Below are positions 1 through 8,381 of a stretch of 64,000 bases of DNA, one piece after another. Numbering within the stretch: the stretch's first letter is position 1; each line of letters starts with the position of its first letter. The DNA comes from Clostridiales bacterium (GTDB taxonomy: Bacteria; Bacillota; Clostridia; Lachnospirales; Lachnospiraceae). The notes under the pieces are model-generated. The model searched no databases and was not told where the DNA came from. It worked only from the letters and a program-made list of their open reading frames with translations. The stretch covers positions 1 to 64,000 of the forward strand of contig DUNO01000050.1 in the NCBI GenBank assembly GCA_012839295.1, in the 5' to 3' direction. A program made the position numbers and the translations under genes.

Positions 1-23
1 CACTTTCAAACTATTTATTAAGG

Positions 24-44
24 CCTATTCACTTTTTGAATAGG
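24..44. repeat. Short inverted repeat before the first gene
   Basis: A 7-bp perfect inverted repeat (CCTATTC / GAATAGG) with a 7-base loop lies 30 bases before the first gene. There is no T-run after it on either strand, so it is not a clear terminator. It could be an operator or the end of an upstream element lying outside the window. Confidence 0.35.
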
Positions 45-75
45 TCATCAAAAACTGAAAGGCACGGGTATAGAT

Positions 76-780
76 ATGAGAAATAAATTAACAAATGTTT
101 TATGGGGACTGTTTTTTGTTGTAGTTGGTATCGGGATAGCAGGGAATGTCCTTAATCTTTGGGATTTCAACTTGTTTTTTAATGGATGGTGGACCTTCTT
201 CATTATTATACCATGTTTTATCAGCATGATCCAAAGTGGTTTTGGAATTGCATCCACCATAGGCTTCATTTTTGGCGTACTTTTATTTGTATCCTGTAAC
301 GTGAAGCTTAAGTTTAGCGTATGGGAATTAATCATCCCTGTAATTTTAATATTTATAGGAATACGGATCCTGCTGCAAAATGTACTTCGGAGGAGGCCAA
401 GGCTGACGAACCAGGACGGGGACTTCACCGGGGCAAGCGGCGGGGCATATACCGGGGCGGCAAAATCGGATTACAATGCTACTTTTAGCAGCAACCGTAT
501 CCATGTTACGGATGTCTTTGCCGGAACAGATTTAAATGCGATATTTGGGGCTTTGGTTCTTGACTTACGGGATGCACAGATCATGAATGATGTGGAAATA
601 AATGCCACTACAGTTTTTGGGGGTATTGACATTTATCTTCCGGCAGGTGTTAACATAAGGGTAAATAACGTTCCTGTTTTTGGTGGTGTAAGCAATAAGT
701 CGAATCAATATGCCCAACCGGGCGCTCCGACGATATATCTTAACTCCACCTGCATGTTTGGAGGGATCGATATCAAATGA
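76..780 (+). CDS. LiaF-like membrane protein
   Basis: A 234-residue protein of the LiaF/DUF5668 type. The first ~125 residues hold four hydrophobic segments (about 7-27, 33-52, 55-73 and 84-105). The C-terminal part, from about residue 150, has the glycine-rich beta pattern FGxxxLDLRDA ... FGGIDIYLP ... FGGV typical of the LiaF cytoplasmic domain. In Bacillus, LiaF inhibits the LiaRS cell-envelope stress system, but no liaRS genes are visible here, so a role in envelope stress sensing is inferred. Its stop overlaps the start of the next gene (ATGA), so the two are translationally coupled. A weak GAAAGG ribosome site precedes the ATG. Confidence 0.75.
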   Translation: MRNKLTNVLWGLFFVVVGIGIAGNVLNLWDFNLFFNGWWTFFIIIPCFISMIQSGFGIASTIGFIFGVLLFVSCNVKLKFSVWELIIPVILIFIGIRILLQNVLRRRPRLTNQDGDFTGASGGAYTGAAKSDYNATFSSNRIHVTDVFAGTDLNAIFGALVLDLRDAQIMNDVEINATTVFGGIDIYLPAGVNIRVNNVPVFGGVSNKSNQYAQPGAPTIYLNSTCMFGGIDIK

Positions 781-1625
781 ACAGCTTTCAACGAACCATT
801 AAGTATATAGCCATCGGCTTTGCTGTCCTGCTGGCAGTAGGAATCGTATCAGCCATTGTCAATGTGGGCTTAGCCATAGCCTCGGCAGTATCGGGCAGCT
901 ATGCATTCCATCAGACGGAAAACGTTGGTTTTTCGGAAGCCTTTACGGGTGTAAGCAGTTTGGAGGTAAGGAATTCAACGGGGAAATTATGGATCCGGGA
1001 GGGAGATACCTTCAAGGTGGAAGCAGAGAATGTATCGAGGGGCTTTGAGGCAAGGGTGACAAAGGATGGAACCCTGACGGTTTCTGATGATAACCGAGGT
1101 TTTAAGTTCCTGTGGTTCCGCTTTAATGGAATTGGCAGCCCCAATTCTACAATCACGGTCTATCTTCCAAAGGATTTCGTAGCCGAGGATGTAAGGCTGG
1201 AGACAGGCGCAGGAAATGTTGAAATCGAAGGGCTGCGGACTGACAGGCTGGTTCTGTCTGCCGGTGCGGGAAATATCGATGGGAGTAATATTACCGCCGG
1301 AAAAGTAAAGGTAGATGGCGGTGTCGGCAATATAGAGTTTGAGAATGTAAGCTTTTCTGATTCGGACTTTGACTGTGGTGTCGGTAACCTTTCGGTTGAA
1401 GGCACAATTCTCGGAAAGAATAAGTTTGACTGTGGCATCGGTGATGTCAAGCTGGATTTATCCGGAGATGTTAATGCTTATGGCATTAAGGTGGATGCCG
1501 GGGTTGGTACCATCCGCTTGAACGGGGAAAAAATATCCGATGAGCACCGGTATAATACAAATGCCCCAAATTCAATTGACATCGATGGCGGTGTCGGCAA
1601 TGTCACTATTGAGATATCACAGTAG
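777..1625 (+). CDS. DUF4097-type beta-repeat membrane protein
   Basis: A 282-residue protein with one N-terminal membrane segment (about residues 9-40), followed by an all-beta domain. That domain carries about seven copies of a ~20-residue repeat centred on G-[VAI]-G-[ND]-[VIL], for example GAGNVEIEG, GVGNIEFEN and GVGNVTIEI. This is the layout of DUF4097/LiaX-like proteins, in which a parallel beta-helix or solenoid is predicted. It overlaps the LiaF-like gene by 4 bases, which suggests a joint role in envelope stress. The external domain may bind a peptide or lipid, but nothing in the sequence shows the ligand. Confidence 0.7.
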   Translation: MNSFQRTIKYIAIGFAVLLAVGIVSAIVNVGLAIASAVSGSYAFHQTENVGFSEAFTGVSSLEVRNSTGKLWIREGDTFKVEAENVSRGFEARVTKDGTLTVSDDNRGFKFLWFRFNGIGSPNSTITVYLPKDFVAEDVRLETGAGNVEIEGLRTDRLVLSAGAGNIDGSNITAGKVKVDGGVGNIEFENVSFSDSDFDCGVGNLSVEGTILGKNKFDCGIGDVKLDLSGDVNAYGIKVDAGVGTIRLNGEKISDEHRYNTNAPNSIDIDGGVGNVTIEISQ

Positions 1626-1703
1626 CAATTGATGGTCCATGAAAAAGAAAATGTTATGAAAAATGTTGCAATCTTTGCGCACAAATATTAAAATAAGAGA
1701 AAA

Positions 1704-1736
1704 ATGGGGACGTTAGTGGAATAGGGACGTCCCCAT
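1704..1736. repeat. REP-like hairpin with GGGGACGT arms
   Basis: A perfect 10-bp stem (ATGGGGACGT / ACGTCCCCAT) with a 13-base loop follows the DUF4097 gene. It lacks a T-run, so it is a poor intrinsic terminator. GGGGACG-containing palindromes of this kind are common REP elements mobilised by RAYT transposases in Firmicutes. No RAYT gene is in the window, so that assignment is inference. Confidence 0.4.
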
Positions 1737-1896
1737 TCGGTGTACCCGGTGGGTACATATTCTCACGCCACGTAAAATTTATTTAATAATTTGGGAAAAA
1801 TGAGGTATTTTATTATTACATGAAGTAAAAATAACTTCTGATAATTTATTAGGATTAACATTGCCGCACATATGCTGCGGTGGAACGGAGAAATTA

Positions 1897-3159
1897 ATGA
1901 ACAAGAAGAGTTTGCTGGGGTTAATTCTATTTGCCGTAGTGGTAACGGCAGTTTTATTTGCGGGGGCACATTATTTATCGGCACAAGGCCAGACCGGTAC
2001 GAAAGATTATATAGATGAGGGTGGGAAGGATGTTTTGGGTTCGGCAAAAGCAGCCACGGACGACGGTATAGATCCCGCTGGTTCAGATGCGTTACAGGCA
2101 GACGGGGTAGAAGGAGCAAAGGCTGAAGCTGAGAATTCAGCCTCGGACAGGTTCCTGGATCCATCCGAGGCCAGTACGGTGGGGGCAGACCCGGGAAATC
2201 CCGGTGAAATCCTTGCTGGTGGGACCTTGGGGGAGGAAAGGATCTTCAGTACCGCAATGGATCCTGCTAAGGCTCCTGAACTAATATACGACAGCACTAC
2301 GGTGGACTATCTGTCCCATATTCCTGAGATGAATTTTGACAGCGCACTGGAAGCTGCACTGGATATTGAGAACCCGGATATTTCCATAGATGCGAAAGCA
2401 GCTATCCTGATGGATGCGGACACGCTGGAGGTGCTTTATTACAAAAATGCAGTGAAAGCCATGTTTCCGGCAAGCACGGCAAAGCTGCTTACCTCCCTGG
2501 TCGCCTTAAGCTGGTGTGAGTTGGATGAACAGGTTACCGTAGGTGATGAGATTACAATGATGGCATCCGATTCTACCAGGGCTTATTTGGAGGAAGGGGA
2601 GGTTCTGACAGTCCATAACCTCCTTGAGGGAATGCTCTTGCCCTCTGGAAATGATGCTGCCTATGCGATTGCGGCATATGTGGGGAGAAAGTCCCTGGAT
2701 AAACCCGAGGCGACGAAAGAAGAAGCAGTAGTGGAATTTGTACGGCTTATGAATGAAGAGGCAGCCAGGATTGGAGTGAAAAACTCCTGCTTCCAGACCC
2801 CTGACGGTTATGATGCCATTGGACAATACACGACTGCCTATGATATGTGCCTCATCGGGGCAGAGGCAGCAAAGAACAGTACGATTACGGAGATTACCAA
2901 AAAAAGCAAGGGACGGAACCAGTTTATCAGCGGAGAGGACATTACCTGGAAGAGTACGAATAAACTAATTACGAAGTACAGCGGCCAGTATTATGCGAAA
3001 GCAACCGGTTTAAAGACAGGAACAAGTACCCTGGCCGGCAGATGTATTGTTGCTGCTGCGGAGGAAGGCGGACGCAGGGTTGTCTGCGCTATCCTTGATT
3101 CTACCTCGGCTGGCAGATGGGAGGATGCAATCAACCTTCTGGAATATGGGCTCCAATAA
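1897..3159 (+). CDS. D-alanyl-D-alanine carboxypeptidase (peptidase S11)
   Basis: A 420-residue penicillin-binding protein that trims the terminal D-Ala from peptidoglycan stem peptides outside the membrane. All three catalytic motifs are present: SxxK as S193-T-A-K196, SGN at 250-252, and KTG at 373-375. An N-terminal membrane anchor or signal covers residues 6-27. A long low-complexity acidic stretch (about 30-140) then separates it from the catalytic domain, which is longer than usual. The ATG at 1897 follows a CGGAG ribosome site; an upstream in-frame TTG at 1861 is less likely. The next gene begins 25 bases downstream and is probably co-transcribed. Confidence 0.88.
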   Translation: MNKKSLLGLILFAVVVTAVLFAGAHYLSAQGQTGTKDYIDEGGKDVLGSAKAATDDGIDPAGSDALQADGVEGAKAEAENSASDRFLDPSEASTVGADPGNPGEILAGGTLGEERIFSTAMDPAKAPELIYDSTTVDYLSHIPEMNFDSALEAALDIENPDISIDAKAAILMDADTLEVLYYKNAVKAMFPASTAKLLTSLVALSWCELDEQVTVGDEITMMASDSTRAYLEEGEVLTVHNLLEGMLLPSGNDAAYAIAAYVGRKSLDKPEATKEEAVVEFVRLMNEEAARIGVKNSCFQTPDGYDAIGQYTTAYDMCLIGAEAAKNSTITEITKKSKGRNQFISGEDITWKSTNKLITKYSGQYYAKATGLKTGTSTLAGRCIVAAAEEGGRRVVCAILDSTSAGRWEDAINLLEYGLQ

Positions 3160-3184
3160 AACTAAAATAAAGGGGGACTTTGGC

Positions 3185-4174
3185 TTGGAACGAGATAATG
3201 TTGAAATCAACTGGTCAACTGGAACTGGCGGGAATTATGGGGAGGATATGGACAATGGGAGCCATAATGATTTTCAGGAGATAGGGCTGCCTCCAAAGAA
3301 GGTGATGAGCTATGCGGGGCTTTCTTTATTTGTCCTTTCCTTTGTAGTCCTGGGAGTGCAGAGCCTGCTGGATCTCCTCGCGAGAAGCACCGTACCCTGG
3401 ATTGTAGATACGGATTGGTATGTATGGGCCTTAACGGCGATTTCAATCGTGGGGATAGGCTTTCCGGTTTATTATGCCTTCATCCGCAGGATCCCGGATT
3501 CCCCAAAGGGCAAGGTGGAAAAGCTGAAGCCCACAAGGTTTATCATGATATTCTTTATCTGTTATATGGCTATGTATTTCACAAACCTAATGAGCACAGT
3601 ATTGACCCTGGTAATATCCCTGGTTAAGGGGGAGGAATTGGTTAATCCGGTTGCAGAAGCCATCATAGGAGGCAATTTCCTTATAACCTTGCTGTATGCG
3701 GCGGTTATAGCTCCCATCATTGAGGAGGTAATTTTCCGCAAGCTGCTGCTTGACAAGGTTCGCCGGTTCGGAGAGCTTCCCGCAATTTTGATTACAGGTA
3801 TCGCCTTCGGATTATTCCATATGAACCTGTCACAGTTTTTCTATGCGGCAGTGCTTGGTTTTATTTTTGCCTATGTTGTATTAAAGACGAATACCATCCG
3901 GTACTCCATCCTGCTGCATATGATGATTAACTTTATCTCATCGGTAATGGCACCGGTCCTTACTAAAAATAAATTTATATTCATGGCAGTAATCCTTCTG
4001 TGGATTGGGGTTGCCCTCACGCTGGGGGTGGTCTTTGCCATCCTGAATTATAAAAAGGTAAAATTAGAAAAATACCAACCGGTAATGAAGACCTCTTCCT
4101 TTTTCTTGAACACGGGAACAATCCTCTATCTGCTGACCTGCCTTGCAGTGATCGTCTATGCGACAGTCAGCTAG
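3185..4174 (+). CDS. CPBP family intramembrane glutamic protease
   Basis: A multi-pass membrane protein of 329 residues with the Abi/CPBP (CAAX protease and bacteriocin processing) motifs in order: EEVIFR (EExxxR), FGLFH (FxxxH) and HMMIN (HxxxN). Family members act inside the membrane on prenylated or signal-peptide-like substrates, and some give bacteriocin self-immunity. The N-terminal 35 residues are polar, followed by about eight hydrophobic segments. I chose the TTG at 3185 because AGGGGG lies 8 bases before it. The in-frame ATG at 3248 has its GGAGG only two bases away. It follows the carboxypeptidase gene closely, so an envelope-related role is plausible. Confidence 0.8.
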   Translation: MERDNVEINWSTGTGGNYGEDMDNGSHNDFQEIGLPPKKVMSYAGLSLFVLSFVVLGVQSLLDLLARSTVPWIVDTDWYVWALTAISIVGIGFPVYYAFIRRIPDSPKGKVEKLKPTRFIMIFFICYMAMYFTNLMSTVLTLVISLVKGEELVNPVAEAIIGGNFLITLLYAAVIAPIIEEVIFRKLLLDKVRRFGELPAILITGIAFGLFHMNLSQFFYAAVLGFIFAYVVLKTNTIRYSILLHMMINFISSVMAPVLTKNKFIFMAVILLWIGVALTLGVVFAILNYKKVKLEKYQPVMKTSSFFLNTGTILYLLTCLAVIVYATVS

Positions 4175-4252
4175 GAAGAAGTGGTGAAGGGACGGTTTAC
4201 TATAGGATAAGAGGCTGTGGATATGATTTTTGATCCGCTGCAGAATAAACGA

Positions 4253-4313
4253 AAAGTCAGGCTGTGGGCTCCAAAACAAAGGATGATTTGGAGCCGGTAG
4301 CCTGGCTTTGTTA
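4253..4313. terminator. Candidate bidirectional terminator
   Basis: A long hairpin pairs AAAGTCAGGCT with AGCCTGGCTTT and, inside it, GGCTCCAAA with TTTGGAGCC. It sits between the convergent CPBP and YbjQ genes. The T-tract is short, so terminator strength is uncertain. Confidence 0.55.
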
Positions 4314-4325
4314 CAATGGAGCTGC

Positions 4326-4646
4326 CTATCTTATCTTCACGGCTGTACCTGACACTGTAACCATCAGCATGCCGTTATCAGATCCGAGTACCTCATAATC
4401 AACGTCAATGCCGACAACGGCATCAGCACCCATCTGATAAGCCCTTTGCTGCAGTTCATGCAAGGCCTGCTCCCTGGCATTGATTAATTCCTCCTCATAG
4501 GTTCCGGAACGTCCGCCAAAGAAGTTTGATAGGCCGGCAGTAAAATCCTTAATAAAATTAACGCCCGAGATTACCTCTCCGAAGACTACCCCAAGATAGT
4601 CCGTAATTTGTTTTCCTTCAACAGAAGGAGTAGTTGTCATTATCAT
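4326..4646 (-). CDS. YbjQ/UPF0145 family protein
   Basis: A complete 106-residue protein of the YbjQ (UPF0145, PF01906) family. Recognisable features are the N-terminal TTT-P-x-VEG start, the central [11 protein letters not shown] segment and the ending [14 protein letters not shown] ... VSGTAV. Members form pentamers with a dodecin-like fold and have been called heavy-metal-binding, but the function is unproven. GGAGG lies 7 bases before the ATG on the minus strand. The gene stands alone, convergent with the CPBP protease gene. Confidence 0.85.
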   Translation of the reverse strand: MIMTTTPSVEGKQITDYLGVVFGEVISGVNFIKDFTAGLSNFFGGRSGTYEEELINAREQALHELQQRAYQMGADAVVGIDVDYEVLGSDNGMLMVTVSGTAVKIR

Positions 4647-4921
4647 AAATTGTCCTCCATGGTTTGTGTAGTAGTTTTCTTCAATATAACGGCTCCGGGG
4701 AGCAATGTCAACATGGGAAGCTCTTCTTTAATAGGGTTTTAACCAGGTTTTAATTATTTCCCCGGCCGGCGGCAGAAAGTGTCTGTAAGGAGGGGGACAG
4801 GGGATGGAATAAAATAGATTTCCCTGGAAAAATAAATGAAAATCAATTAAAATAGAAGCATGCTTAAAGTATTATAAAATAGAGAACCATTATAAATATC
4901 TCAAAAGGAAAGGAAGCTGCT

Positions 4922-6091
4922 ATGAATAATTTTACTTTTTATAGTCCCACCTACTTTGTATTTGGCAGGGATAAGGAGATGAAAGCAGGACATTATGTGA
5001 AACGGTTTGGGGGAAGCAAGGTGCTAATCCATTATGGGGGAGGCTCCGTAATCCGTTCCGGTCTACTGGACAGGGTAAAGGAGTCCCTTAAGGCGGAGAA
5101 GCTTGAGTATGTGGAGCTTGGCGGCGTAATGCCAAATCCCCGGAGTGGTCTGGTATATGAGGGGATTGAGCTTTGCAGGAAGGAAGGTGTTGATTTCATC
5201 CTTGCAGTCGGAGGAGGTAGTGCCATTGATTCTGCAAAGGCAATCGCAGCAGGAGCCGTATATGAGGGTGATTTTTGGGAGTTTTATGAAGGTAAGCCCG
5301 TGGAACAGGCGCTTAAGGTGGGGACTGTCCTAACGATTGCCGCAGCCGGGAGCGAGGGCTCCGGAGATTCGGTTATTACCCTGGAGAAGGGGATGCTTAA
5401 AAGAGGTGCAAGCGGGGAAGCCATAAGACCGGTATTTTCAATCCTGAACCCGGAGCTGACCCAGACACTGCCTGCATACCAGACGGCAGCAGGAGCAACG
5501 GATATTATGGCTCATGTATTTGAACGGTATTTTACCAATACAAAGGAAGTAGAGGTTACGGACCGGCTATGTGAGGCGATCCTCCTTACTATGGTGAAGG
5601 AGGTTCCAAGGGTAATCGAGGATCCGGATAATTATGAAGCCCGGGCAAATATCATGTGGGCAGGCATGGTAGCCCACAATAACCTGGTGGGTGTTGGACG
5701 GGAGCAGGATTGGACGAGCCATGCATTGGAGCATGAATTGTCCGCCCTGTATGATGTGGCACACGGTGCGGGACTCGCCGTAATTTTCCCGGCCTGGATG
5801 ACCTTTGTGATGAAGCAGGATGTTAACCGCTTTGCCCAGCTTGCAGCCCGGGTCTGGGGTGTGGACATGAATTTTGCCGACCCTGAAGAAACGGCCAAGA
5901 AGGGTATTGAACGGTTCAAACAGTTTTTAACCTCTATTGGCATGCCCGTCAATTTCCGCGAGCTTGGCGCAAAAGAAGAGGACATCCCACAGATGGTGAA
6001 AAAGCTTGGCCTTGGAGACCAATATACAATCGGAAGCTTTGTGAAGATATCAAGCGCGGAGGCTGAGCAGATCTACCGGTTGGCAATATAG
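4922..6091 (+). CDS. Iron-containing alcohol dehydrogenase (butanol dehydrogenase-like)
   Basis: A 389-residue group III (Fe-type) alcohol dehydrogenase that would reduce aldehydes or ketones with NAD(P)H during fermentation. The dinucleotide-binding GGGSAIDSAKA lies at about 97-107. The four metal ligands are in their usual spacing: D194, H198, H267 and H281 (GATDIMAH, HALEH, AHGAG). The sequence is closest in feel to the BdhA/YqdH butanol dehydrogenases. AAAGGAAAGG precedes the ATG. The TAG stop lies exactly at the first three bases of a dispersed repeat (6089-6157), so the repeat directly abuts the coding end. Confidence 0.88.
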   Translation: MNNFTFYSPTYFVFGRDKEMKAGHYVKRFGGSKVLIHYGGGSVIRSGLLDRVKESLKAEKLEYVELGGVMPNPRSGLVYEGIELCRKEGVDFILAVGGGSAIDSAKAIAAGAVYEGDFWEFYEGKPVEQALKVGTVLTIAAAGSEGSGDSVITLEKGMLKRGASGEAIRPVFSILNPELTQTLPAYQTAAGATDIMAHVFERYFTNTKEVEVTDRLCEAILLTMVKEVPRVIEDPDNYEARANIMWAGMVAHNNLVGVGREQDWTSHALEHELSALYDVAHGAGLAVIFPAWMTFVMKQDVNRFAQLAARVWGVDMNFADPEETAKKGIERFKQFLTSIGMPVNFRELGAKEEDIPQMVKKLGLGDQYTIGSFVKISSAEAEQIYRLAI

Positions 6092-6157
6092 TGTGAAATG
6101 AAGAGCATTCACATCCGACATGGATTTGGCCTAACGGCCAAATGTTCGTTAGTATGA
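6089..6157. repeat. Dispersed ~70-bp hairpin repeat, family 2, copy 1
   Basis: This element is nearly identical to 35528-35602. Shared blocks are TAGTGTGAAATGAAGA, CACATCCGACAT, a TGGCC/GGCCA hairpin and CAAATGTTCGTTAGT. The outer ends repeat TAGTRTGAAA directly. The first three bases are the stop codon of the alcohol dehydrogenase gene. No coding potential is visible. Confidence 0.75.
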
Positions 6158-6158
6158 A

Positions 6159-6211
6159 AAGGGCTGCTTCCGAAGGAAACCTTGTTAGGGTTTCCTTTGG
6201 GAACAGCCCTT
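6159..6211. terminator. Bidirectional intrinsic terminator
   Basis: A large hairpin pairs AAGGGCTG...GGAAACC with GGTTTCC...CAGCCCTT between the convergent alcohol dehydrogenase and GDPD genes. A-rich and T-rich flanks on both sides suit termination in both directions. Confidence 0.75.
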
Positions 6212-6221
6212 ATTATCTGGC

Positions 6222-8069
6222 TTAGTATTTAATCAGTTGGGTCGCCTGGTAGCGGGAGCGGGTTTTGAACATCTGCTTAATCAGCTGGATAAAGGTGTCA
6301 TTCGTATTGTCACGGTATATTACTTCCCTGGCATGGGTTGGATTATCCGTGATAATGCAGTCCACCCCATAGGATTTCATGCGCAGGAGCTCGCTGGTAC
6401 TATTTACAGTCCAGGCGTAGATTTCCTTACCTGCTCCATGCACGTTATCAACTACGCTTTTGTTGATATAGCTGGAATGGATGCTAAAGAAATCAAGGTA
6501 TTCGGTGTTATAAAAGTTGCCGTAGACGGCGGAAAGGATATAGCCGGTTTTGATATTCGGGTTTATTTCCTTCAATTTAATCAAGGAAGAATATTTGGAG
6601 GAGGATACCACGCATTGGTTCTCAAAATCATATTTGACGATTAAATCGGCCAGCTGCTGCTCCACATCCTTCTCTGTTCCGTTTATTTTTAGCTCAATGT
6701 TTAATTTAATCCTTCCCTTGCAATATTCCAGGGCTTCCTCCAGGGTCGGGATCCTCGTGTTAAGAAAATCCTTACCAAACCAGGCACCCACATCCAGCTC
6801 GTTTAATTGTGCATAGGTCATATTGCTGAGGTATTGGTTAACTCCGGAGGTGCGTTTTAAGTTGGAATCATGCATCAGGACCAGGATTTGGTCCTTGGTC
6901 TGCCTTACGTCAATTTCAGCGTAGTCAGAGGAAGCGATGATGGCCTGCTCCAGAGCCGGCAGTGTATTCTCCGGCGCAATATGTGAATTGCCCCGGTGGG
7001 AGGATATCTGTGTTCCCTGGAAGACGTCACGGATAGAAAGGGAGCTGTTGCGGATGGTCAGGTAGAAGTTCAATGAGCCGGCCAGGAACAGGCTGATAAG
7101 CAGGGTTCTAAGGATAATAAGCTGTTTTTTCGTCCTGCCCTGGCGGGGTCTGGAAGCAATCTTTAATTCATCCAGGGTGTGGTCGGCCGCTATCTCCATA
7201 TAGGTGTGGAACTGCGTGGTACTTAAGTTCAGGTTATAGATAAAAGCAATCATGCTAAAGAACAAGGTTGCATAAAGATTAATTACCGGATAAGCGGAGA
7301 GGAAAACAGCCACCGCTAAAACTCTGGCGGAAAATAAATATACCGCGATGGAGACCAGGAATAGCAGGAAATAATAAAAGACAAGATAACCCAGGAAGAT
7401 GGCAAAGTTTCTTGTCAGGTAAGAAAGCCATATCTTCCTGTAGTTTCCCTTCAGGGCTGCCTGGACCTGGCGTAAGCCCTCCGTGAACCGGCAGCCTTCC
7501 TTGATACAGTAATTCAAGGCAAAAACTCCGGGCATGGAAAGGAGGCTGATTAGTATCAGACAAAGGATCAGGATGCTTTTATAGGTCAGGATTTTAGGGC
7601 TTTGCAGATTCCCAAAATCAAAATGTAAGATGACCCCCAGGATTAAGGGCAGGCAGGTGTAGATATAGAAGGGCAGGGTAAAGAACAAAAGAGCAATATT
7701 ACCCTTTCGCAGGTTGCCGTAAACATTTTTTAGCCCAAAGGTTAGGATACGGAGCATTTGGGGATGCTTTAATATGCCCTCCGTATTGCAGTAAAAAATT
7801 AGGGAGGATATCTTCGTAAACAGAAAAAGTGCTATGGTAATTATTAAAGCTAAGATAAAAACCCAGGCGGAAGGGGATTTTAGAAAGCTGGAAAGATTCT
7901 GGGAAGTGATATAGCTTTGCTTGGACAGCGCCAGCACCAGCTTAAAGGCCGAATTGAACAAGGGCATTACGAGCAGAATCAGTATAAGGTTATAAAAAAC
8001 ATCAATCAGAAACAAGGGACTGTTGTGGAACCTTAGTTTCCTTCGGAAAAGGGAGATCGCAGGCTTCAT
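6222..8069 (-). CDS. Membrane-anchored glycerophosphodiester phosphodiesterase
   Basis: A 615-residue two-part protein. Residues 1 to about 340 hold seven or so hydrophobic segments, matching the membrane domain found before GDPD domains in Firmicutes. From about 350 the GDPD catalytic domain begins: SHRGNSHIAPENT supplies the HR and E metal/catalytic residues, followed by AEIDVRQTKD and LMHDSNLKRTSG. It would hydrolyse glycerophosphodiesters, released from lipids or lipoteichoic acid, to glycerol-3-phosphate and an alcohol. AGGAAGG lies about 8 bases before the ATG. The gene is single and its promoter faces away from the cation efflux gene. Confidence 0.85.
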   Translation of the reverse strand: MKPAISLFRRKLRFHNSPLFLIDVFYNLILILLVMPLFNSAFKLVLALSKQSYITSQNLSSFLKSPSAWVFILALIITIALFLFTKISSLIFYCNTEGILKHPQMLRILTFGLKNVYGNLRKGNIALLFFTLPFYIYTCLPLILGVILHFDFGNLQSPKILTYKSILILCLILISLLSMPGVFALNYCIKEGCRFTEGLRQVQAALKGNYRKIWLSYLTRNFAIFLGYLVFYYFLLFLVSIAVYLFSARVLAVAVFLSAYPVINLYATLFFSMIAFIYNLNLSTTQFHTYMEIAADHTLDELKIASRPRQGRTKKQLIILRTLLISLFLAGSLNFYLTIRNSSLSIRDVFQGTQISSHRGNSHIAPENTLPALEQAIIASSDYAEIDVRQTKDQILVLMHDSNLKRTSGVNQYLSNMTYAQLNELDVGAWFGKDFLNTRIPTLEEALEYCKGRIKLNIELKINGTEKDVEQQLADLIVKYDFENQCVVSSSKYSSLIKLKEINPNIKTGYILSAVYGNFYNTEYLDFFSIHSSYINKSVVDNVHGAGKEIYAWTVNSTSELLRMKSYGVDCIITDNPTHAREVIYRDNTNDTFIQLIKQMFKTRSRYQATQLIKY

Positions 8070-8381
8070 AAAATATCCTTCCTGGGTGAGTTGTGATATG
8101 CTACTATTATGCTATATTTTTCGGTTCAAAACAAGGGAATCCTTCTAAAAATGACGAGAAATTATATGAAAAGGCAATAACAGTTAAAACTATCGCTGGC
8201 TACTTTTCCGTTGATTTGTTTCCGGATTATGTTAAAATAAGCTTATGTCAGCATTTTCTGGAAGTGTGATGATTTATTAAAGAGTTACAATATTATATGA
8301 GGTTGAAGGGAAGTAAGTTAACCATAGAGCATCAATGATAAAAAATAAGATATCAGAACTAAGGGAAGGAGCGTTAGATAT
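8070..8381. promoter_or_regulatory. Divergent intergenic region with candidate promoter
   Basis: This 312-bp gap separates the GDPD and cation efflux genes. A possible plus-strand promoter is TTGATT at 8211-8216, then 16 bases, then TAAAAT at 8233-8238. The efflux leader is about 140 bases and I could not match it to a known metal riboswitch such as yybP-ykoY. Confidence 0.35.

Noticed and set aside
8239-8381. A manganese (yybP-ykoY) riboswitch before the cation efflux gene
   Set aside because: The conserved loop sequences of that family are not found in the leader.
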